A stretch of DNA of 64,000 nt from positions 1-64,000 of the forward strand of contig CAVBBL010000012.1 in assembly GCA_963593905.1 (NCBI GenBank). Direction: 5' to 3'. Every line of letters starts with the position of its first letter. Within the stretch, counting starts at the first letter, position 1. Of the stretch, positions 59,257 through 64,000 are shown in pieces. The DNA is from CAG-791 sp963593905. GTDB taxonomy: Bacteria > Bacillota > Clostridia > Lachnospirales > Lachnospiraceae. The position numbers were made by a program, and so were the translations under genes. Below the pieces are notes generated by a model. It was not told the origin of the DNA. It worked only from the letters and a program-made list of their open reading frames with translations, and searched no databases.

Positions 59257-60831
59257 TCACATCTCGTGCGGCTTGTACACATCGATGATCTGGCCTTCCC
59301 GGTATTCGGAAGGGGAGAGTCCGGCATATTTCTTAAAGCTTTTTCCGAAGTAATTGCCGTCGGCGTAGCCCACCATGGCAGAGATTTCCGAGATTTTATT
59401 GCGGGGATCTGCGAGGAATTTCTTGGCCTTTTCCATGCGATAGGCTGCGATATACTGGTTCAGAGTCTGCCCGGTCTCATTTTTGAAGTAGGTGCACAGA
59501 TAAGTGGTGGAAAGATGCACATGGTCGCTGATGATTTTGATGGACAGATTCTGGTCGGCATAGTGCTGGCGTATGAACTCCCGAATCAGGAAAACGGTGG
59601 AATCTTCGCCCTCGTCAGATTGGGCATGGTAGGCCTGCAACAGTCTGTCATAATCTCTCAGAAAAAGCTCCTGCAGCTGATGGATATTGCGGCAGCGGGA
59701 AACCAGAGCCAGCTGACTTTCACGGCTCTCCCCTTCGTGGAAATCACTGAGACGATTTTCATAGGCGGTCTGGTGCAGCTGCTGGAGAATCCGATAGTAC
59801 ACGTCCCGAATGACATCCGGCAGAAGGCTGCGGTTATCCAGAAGGGCATTGTAGAAAGAGACCACCAACTGTTTGACCTGTTCCAGATTCCCTGCATTTA
59901 CGGCCTGCAGATAGGAAAGGCGCAGATCCTGGAGCATGCTCTCGTCACAGACCTTGTACTGTTCCTTGTAGTGCAGGACTCTGTCAGAAGAAAAAAAGGC
60001 ATTCTGCTGCAGGATCACGGCGCTGTGATAGGAATCCGGCAGTGCTGTCAGCATATCCACCTGTCTGCCAAAGCACAGGATATAGTCCTCAAAATCCGTG
60101 CAGCAGGACTGTACCTGCTCGGTGAGTTCCTTATACAGGTAGGTATCCATGCGGGACCGGTAGAGGAAATGCACCAGCAGATAATCCTGATGCTTACCGG
60201 TGTGTACCTGCAGCACTCCCAGCTGCTGACAGAGACGGGTGATCTTATCCCAAAATCCCCGGATCTTATCATCGGAATACTCTGCCAGAGAGGGGTAGAC
60301 GTGGAGCGTCATGGTAAAGAAGGTCCCCTTTTCTGAAGAGAGTGATAAATCTCGCAGCATAGGTGCATCGGCCTGGAAGCCTGCCTTTGTCATGGCCAGC
60401 GCCAGACGGGAAGTAGCTTCCTGCTGCAGCAGATCAAGGGAGAGCAGGGCATTGTGGGAGCGCTGACAGCTCTCCAAAGCCTCCCGGACGGCATCGGTCA
60501 CCTCTTCTAATTGAATGGGCTTTTCCACATAGCGGATGGCATGGAGTTTGATAGCTGCCTTCAGATATTCCTTGTCTGAATAGCCGCTCATAAAGATGAC
60601 AGGACATTCCGGCATCAATTCCGTGACAGCGGTGGCCAGCTCGATGCCGTCCATCTGAGGCATCCGTACATCCGTCAGGATGATATCCGGGTGCTCTGCC
60701 TTGAATAAGGTAAGCGCCTGCACGCCATTCTCTGCATCCAGTACCCTGTCGATGCCCAGGGATGCCCAGTTGACTCCCCGCATCAACCCTTCTCTTGTCA
60801 GACGTTCATCGTCAGCAATTAAAATTTTCAT
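59257..60831 (-). CDS. YesN-type response regulator (REC + AraC HTH)
   Basis: 524 aa: receiver domain with phospho-acceptor Asp54 (IILTDVRMPQMDG), a long helical middle (130-410), and a C-terminal AraC HTH pair (IKIISDHVHLSTTYLCTYFK and ISAMVGYADGNYFGKSFKKY, ending GLSPSEYREG). Start ATG 60831 has GAGGATTAGT upstream; the in-frame ATG four codons earlier overlaps that site. Controlled by a family B leader. Predicted to activate the divergent sugar ABC operon. Confidence 0.93.
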   Translation of the reverse strand: MKILIADDERLTREGLMRGVNWASLGIDRVLDAENGVQALTLFKAEHPDIILTDVRMPQMDGIELATAVTELMPECPVIFMSGYSDKEYLKAAIKLHAIRYVEKPIQLEEVTDAVREALESCQRSHNALLSLDLLQQEATSRLALAMTKAGFQADAPMLRDLSLSSEKGTFFTMTLHVYPSLAEYSDDKIRGFWDKITRLCQQLGVLQVHTGKHQDYLLVHFLYRSRMDTYLYKELTEQVQSCCTDFEDYILCFGRQVDMLTALPDSYHSAVILQQNAFFSSDRVLHYKEQYKVCDESMLQDLRLSYLQAVNAGNLEQVKQLVVSFYNALLDNRSLLPDVIRDVYYRILQQLHQTAYENRLSDFHEGESRESQLALVSRCRNIHQLQELFLRDYDRLLQAYHAQSDEGEDSTVFLIREFIRQHYADQNLSIKIISDHVHLSTTYLCTYFKNETGQTLNQYIAAYRMEKAKKFLADPRNKISEISAMVGYADGNYFGKSFKKYAGLSPSEYREGQIIDVYKPHEM

Positions 60832-60835
60832 ACTA

Positions 60836-61022
60836 ATCCTCATTTCTGAGCAGCTGTGCTGCGAAGAGGCGACGAGAATTTCATATTCTCGTCTGCCATC
60901 AGGGCTATTTGTTTCTGTGAAACAAATAGCTGTGCGAAAAATATGCCATCGGGCATATTTTTCACACTACCCTCATTTCTGAGCAGCTGTGCTGCGAAGA
61001 GACGACGAGAGCTTCACAGCAC
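60836..61022 (-). promoter_or_regulatory. Tandem family B leader of YesN-type gene
   Basis: On the minus strand, the block CTCTTCGCAGCACAGCTGCT followed by CAGAAATGAGG occurs twice, 133 bp apart. Between the copies are the AAAAATATGCC/GGCATATTTTT and GCTATTTGTTTC/GAAACAAATAGC stems shared with the GH3 leader, and GACGAGAAT/ATTCTCGTC. The first copy's GAGG is followed by GTG AAA AAT ATG, so a leader peptide of 41 codons could be translated before the regulator. Confidence 0.65.
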
Positions 61023-61249
61023 AATCTCACAAATACCCACATAAAAATTGTGCGAAATCACTAAAAATCAACTCTATTGTAGTAGATATATGACATAAAC
61101 ACAACAACATCTGTGAACAGAAAGTGAATAAAGCGTAAAAAATTACCCTGTATCGAAAAATTTTACTGTGGAGCACAGCAATTTTTCACCCTATACTGAG
61201 AGCATAGAAACAGTGAGCGATGAAAGCTGTAAGGAGAGGAGAAGGGAAA
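61023..61249 (+). promoter_or_regulatory. Divergent promoter region of ABC operon
   Basis: Gene-free A/T-rich stretch. CACTAAAAATCAAC, ACATCTGTGAACAGAAAGTG and a partially palindromic AAAAATTTTAC segment could bind the YesN-type regulator. CTATACTGAG at 61192 may hold a -10. No firm assignment. Confidence 0.35.
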
Positions 61250-62767
61250 GTGTCTGAAGAATATGTACTTGAACTGAAGGGCATTACAAAGATATTTCCG
61301 GGTGTCAGAGCACTGGACGGCGTGCACTTTCAGTTAAAAAAAGGCGAGATTCACGCGCTGATGGGCGAGAATGGTGCAGGCAAATCTACCTTCATTAAGG
61401 TTATTACCGGTGTACACAAGGCAGAAGAAGGGGAGATGTTCCTAAATGGTCAGAAGGTAGATTTCAAAGGACCGAAGGATGCACAGGAAGCAGGCATTGC
61501 TGCAATCTATCAGCATGTTACCGCTTATCCCCATCTGACCGTGGCTGAGAATATTTTCATGGGTCATGAGAAAAAGAAAAACGGCATCATCCAGTGGAAA
61601 GAGATGAATGCGGCGGCTAATGAACTGCTGGGCAGACTCCATGCAGACTTCAAAGCTACAGCGATCATGGGATCCCTTTCCGTGGCACAGCAGCAGATGG
61701 TAGAGATTTCCAAGGCACTCTCCGCCAATGCCAGGATCATCATCATGGATGAGCCTACCGCTTCCCTGACCAAGAAGGAATCCGAAGAGCTTTACCGGAT
61801 TACGGAAGAATTGAGAGACAATGGTGCGTCCATTATCTTTATCTCCCACAGATTTGAGGATATGTACCGGCTGGCATCCAGAGTTACCGTATTCCGTGAT
61901 TCCAGATATATCGGCACCTATAATGTAGATGAGATTTCCAATGCAGATCTGATTACCGCCATGGTAGGCCGTGAGATCACGGATATGTTCCCGAAGCCGG
62001 ACGTCAAGATCGGCAGGGAAGTATTGCGGGTAGAGAATCTTTGCAGAGAAGGTTATTTCAAGGATGTATCCTTTAACCTGCATGCCGGCGAGATCGTAGG
62101 TCTGACCGGTCTGGTAGGTGCCAGAAGAACGGAGGTCATTCAGACCATCTACGGTGTAGAGAAGCTAAGCTCCGGAAAGATTTTTCTGGAAGGCAAGGAG
62201 ATTAAGATCAAATCTCCCCGGGATGCCATCAAAAACGGCATCGGTCTTCTGACAGAGGACCGTGCTGATTTAGGATTAATCCTTGACTGGGGAATCGGCA
62301 GAAACATCACCCTGACAGAGATCGAGAAGTACGGCAACAAGTTCTTCACCAATGACAAGGCGGAGAGAGCGGCAGCCAAGACACTGGCAGAGGAAGTGGA
62401 TACCAAGGCTGTCACTTTGGATGATAAGGTGAGCACTCTTTCCGGCGGCAATCAGCAGAAGGTAGTTGTGGCCAAGGTCCTGGCATCGGACTTAAAGGTG
62501 CTGATCATGGATGAGCCCACCAAGGGCGTAGACGTAGGTGCAAAGGCAGAAATTTACGACATCATGGGACAGCTGGCGCAGAAGGGCTATGCAATCCTGA
62601 TGATCTCCTCGGAAATGCCTGAGATTCTGGGCATGTGCGACCGCATTCTGGTCATGTGCGAAGGTAAGCTGACCGGAGAGCTGGGAAGAGAAGAAGCTAC
62701 ACAGGAAGTGATCCTGCAGTTCGCTATGGCGAAATCCTTAAAGGCTTCAGAAGGTGAGGGGAAATAA
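61250..62767 (+). CDS. Sugar ABC transporter ATPase (RbsA/MglA type)
   Basis: 505 aa with two ABC domains. The first has Walker A GENGAGKST and Walker B IIIMDEPTASLT. The second has signature TLSGGNQQK and VLIMDEPTKGVDVG. This tandem layout belongs to the CUT2 family (ribose, galactose, rhamnose, AI-2). Start taken as GTG 61250 (GGAGAAGGGAAA before it); the ATG ten codons upstream overlaps the ribosome site. Its stop is immediately followed by the permease start. The window has rhamnosidase genes, so rhamnose is a candidate substrate, but ribose-type sugars fit equally. Confidence 0.92.
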   Translation: MSEEYVLELKGITKIFPGVRALDGVHFQLKKGEIHALMGENGAGKSTFIKVITGVHKAEEGEMFLNGQKVDFKGPKDAQEAGIAAIYQHVTAYPHLTVAENIFMGHEKKKNGIIQWKEMNAAANELLGRLHADFKATAIMGSLSVAQQQMVEISKALSANARIIIMDEPTASLTKKESEELYRITEELRDNGASIIFISHRFEDMYRLASRVTVFRDSRYIGTYNVDEISNADLITAMVGREITDMFPKPDVKIGREVLRVENLCREGYFKDVSFNLHAGEIVGLTGLVGARRTEVIQTIYGVEKLSSGKIFLEGKEIKIKSPRDAIKNGIGLLTEDRADLGLILDWGIGRNITLTEIEKYGNKFFTNDKAERAAAKTLAEEVDTKAVTLDDKVSTLSGGNQQKVVVAKVLASDLKVLIMDEPTKGVDVGAKAEIYDIMGQLAQKGYAILMISSEMPEILGMCDRILVMCEGKLTGELGREEATQEVILQFAMAKSLKASEGEGK

Positions 62768-63760
62768 ATGGAAAAGAAATCTCTGCTTAAAAAACTCACC
62801 GGATCCAGAGAAGTGAGTTTGATCATTGTATTGATCCTGCTGTGCGGATTCATCGCATTTCGGAATTCTACATTCCTGATGCCCTCCACACTGGCGGATA
62901 TGTTTAAGAACTATGCGGTTACCTTTATCATTGCCGCAGGCATGATGCTGATTCTTCTGATCGGCGGCATTGATATTTCGGTGGGTTCCATCCTTGGTTT
63001 TGCAGGTATGAGCGCCTCCCTGTTTCTGAGAGATCATCAGGGAACACCGGTGTTGGTGGTCATTCTGATCTCCACTGTGGTGGGTCTGCTCTGCGGCGTG
63101 ATTAACGGTCTGATCATTTCCTACGGCAAGGTACCGCCCATCATCTGTACCATGGGTATGATGAATGCCTACCGTGGTCTTGCTTATATCGTGGCAAAGA
63201 GCCAGTGGGTGGCAGCGTACCAGTTTACCAATTCCTACAAGGCTTTTGCCCAGACCAATATCCTTGGTCTCAGCAGTCTGGTATGGGTCATGATCGCGAT
63301 CTATGTGATCTTCTTTATCGTAATGAAATGGACCTCTCTCGGCAGAAGAGTTTACGCAGTAGGCTCCAATGCAGAGGCAGCAGAGGTCAGCGGCATCAAG
63401 GTAGCAAAGGTAAAGCTTGGATGCTATGCAGTGCTTGGCCTTCTCTCCGGTCTGGCCGGTGCTCTTTATACTTCCCTTTATGCATCTGCACAGGGTAACA
63501 TGGGTGAGGGCATGGAGATGGACGTCATCGCAGCCTGTGTAGTAGGCGGCGTGAGCATGACAGGCGGCAGCGGTTCCGTCGTAGGCGTATTCTTAGGTTC
63601 TCTGATCCTGGCAGTCATCGGCAAGGGTCTTCCCTTAATCGGTATCTCCCAGTTCTGGCAGACCGCTATCAAGGGTCTGATCATCCTGGTAGCAATCATC
63701 GTCAATGTGCTGGCACAGAGATCCATGGATAAGGCAGCATTGAAAGGAAGGGAGATTTAG
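62768..63760 (+). CDS. Sugar ABC transporter permease 1 (RbsC type)
   Basis: 330 aa, about 9-10 TM helices, BPD_transp_2 family with the conserved LIGGIDISVGSILG and VVGGVSMTGGSGSVVGVFLG. Forms the membrane channel with the second permease. Starts directly at the ATPase stop, so translation is coupled. Confidence 0.92.
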   Translation: MEKKSLLKKLTGSREVSLIIVLILLCGFIAFRNSTFLMPSTLADMFKNYAVTFIIAAGMMLILLIGGIDISVGSILGFAGMSASLFLRDHQGTPVLVVILISTVVGLLCGVINGLIISYGKVPPIICTMGMMNAYRGLAYIVAKSQWVAAYQFTNSYKAFAQTNILGLSSLVWVMIAIYVIFFIVMKWTSLGRRVYAVGSNAEAAEVSGIKVAKVKLGCYAVLGLLSGLAGALYTSLYASAQGNMGEGMEMDVIAACVVGGVSMTGGSGSVVGVFLGSLILAVIGKGLPLIGISQFWQTAIKGLIILVAIIVNVLAQRSMDKAALKGREI

Positions 63761-63762
63761 TC

Positions 63763-64000
63763 ATGGCAGGAAAGTCAGGAAGAGATATAGCATTAACTGG
63801 CAAAAGAGACTGGAAGACAAAGCTCCTTCGTTGGGAAACCTTTCTGGTAGTTATCTTTATCGCCATCAATATTATGAATGCCTGCATCTCAGACAAGTAT
63901 CTGAGTGTCACAGGACTTTTTACAGCAACCAATACCTTTATTTATGAGGCATTCCTGCTGCTGCCCATGTGTTTCGTACTGCTGATCGGTGAGATCGACA
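63763..64000 (+). CDS. Sugar ABC transporter permease 2, partial at window end
   Basis: 79 residues visible. The start (MAGKSGRDIALTGKRDWKTK) is cytosolic and basic, followed by one TM and a second hydrophobic segment up to LLIGEID, the same block as LIGGID in permease 1. It begins 2 bp after the permease 1 stop. A two-permease CUT2 system is typical for rhamnose (RhaPQ) and AI-2 (LsrCD) importers; a substrate-binding protein is expected further downstream. Confidence 0.85.
   Translation, partial: MAGKSGRDIALTGKRDWKTKLLRWETFLVVIFIAINIMNACISDKYLSVTGLFTATNTFIYEAFLLLPMCFVLLIGEID

Overview
The window looks like a chromosome segment from a gut-type Lachnospiraceae bacterium (Clostridia). The reasons are strong AGGAGG-type ribosome sites, many hybrid histidine kinases and YesM/YesN-type two-component genes, an ABC/GPH-type sugar economy with GH3/GH78/GH30 glycosidases, and a C-A-T-C-A-T-R peptide synthetase of the kind described from gut Clostridia. 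No rRNA, tRNA, CRISPR array, transposase or phage gene was recognised. Species is not assignable from sequence reading alone.

Layout. 0-2.7 kb: small XRE regulator, zinc-ribbon membrane protein, divergent cupin/HxlR pair, NUDIX hydrolase. 2.8-8.9 kb: two hybrid histidine kinases (one soluble, one membrane-bound) flanking three tiny hydrophobic peptide genes on the minus strand. Each peptide gene has its own promoter containing 11-bp phased repeats, and two copies are an exact 360-bp duplication. 8.9-14.6 kb: fructose-6-phosphate aldolase/transaldolase-like enzyme, D-2-hydroxyacid dehydrogenase, a half-size EamA protein, and larB-larC-larE for the nickel-pincer cofactor (no larA here). 15-30 kb: a plant-glycoside utilisation locus with a GPH symporter, an esterase-like hydrolase, GH3, a nucleoside-hydrolase-like protein, GH78 rhamnosidase, a DUF5060/DUF4038-type glycosidase, an AraC regulator and GH30.

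30-32.8 kb: small membrane and Gly/Pro-rich proteins, a long RNA hairpin, an XRE-like gene with a probable ATA start, and a YgjP-type metallopeptidase. 32.8-47 kb: biosynthetic cluster with a SpoIIE-type phosphatase fused to an RsbW-like kinase domain, a phosphopantetheinyl transferase, a STAS anti-anti-sigma protein, a 2519-aa NRPS (C-A-T-C-A-T-R, predicted to release an acyl-dipeptide aldehyde), and a second NRPS-like protein (A-T-degenerate C-TE). The second protein's A domain lacks the amino-group-binding Asp and its TE has a Cys nucleophile. 47-54 kb: unknown membrane protein, CstA, a MoxR ATPase plus VWA protein, and an AraC regulator. 54.7-64 kb: a 57-aa orphan peptide, a YolD-like protein and Y-family polymerase with a LexA box, a YesM/YesN two-component pair, and a RbsA/RbsC-type sugar ABC transporter running off the end.

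A theme across the window is a set of dispersed, modular multi-hairpin 5' leaders. They sit directly in front of start codons and end in the Shine-Dalgarno. Family A precedes the symporter, GH78, VWA and AraC genes. Family B precedes GH3 and the YesN-type regulator. Stems change by compensatory substitutions, and units are often in tandem at about 133-142 bp. These leaders, the three-peptide locus, and the second NRPS are the strongest candidates for undescribed biology.
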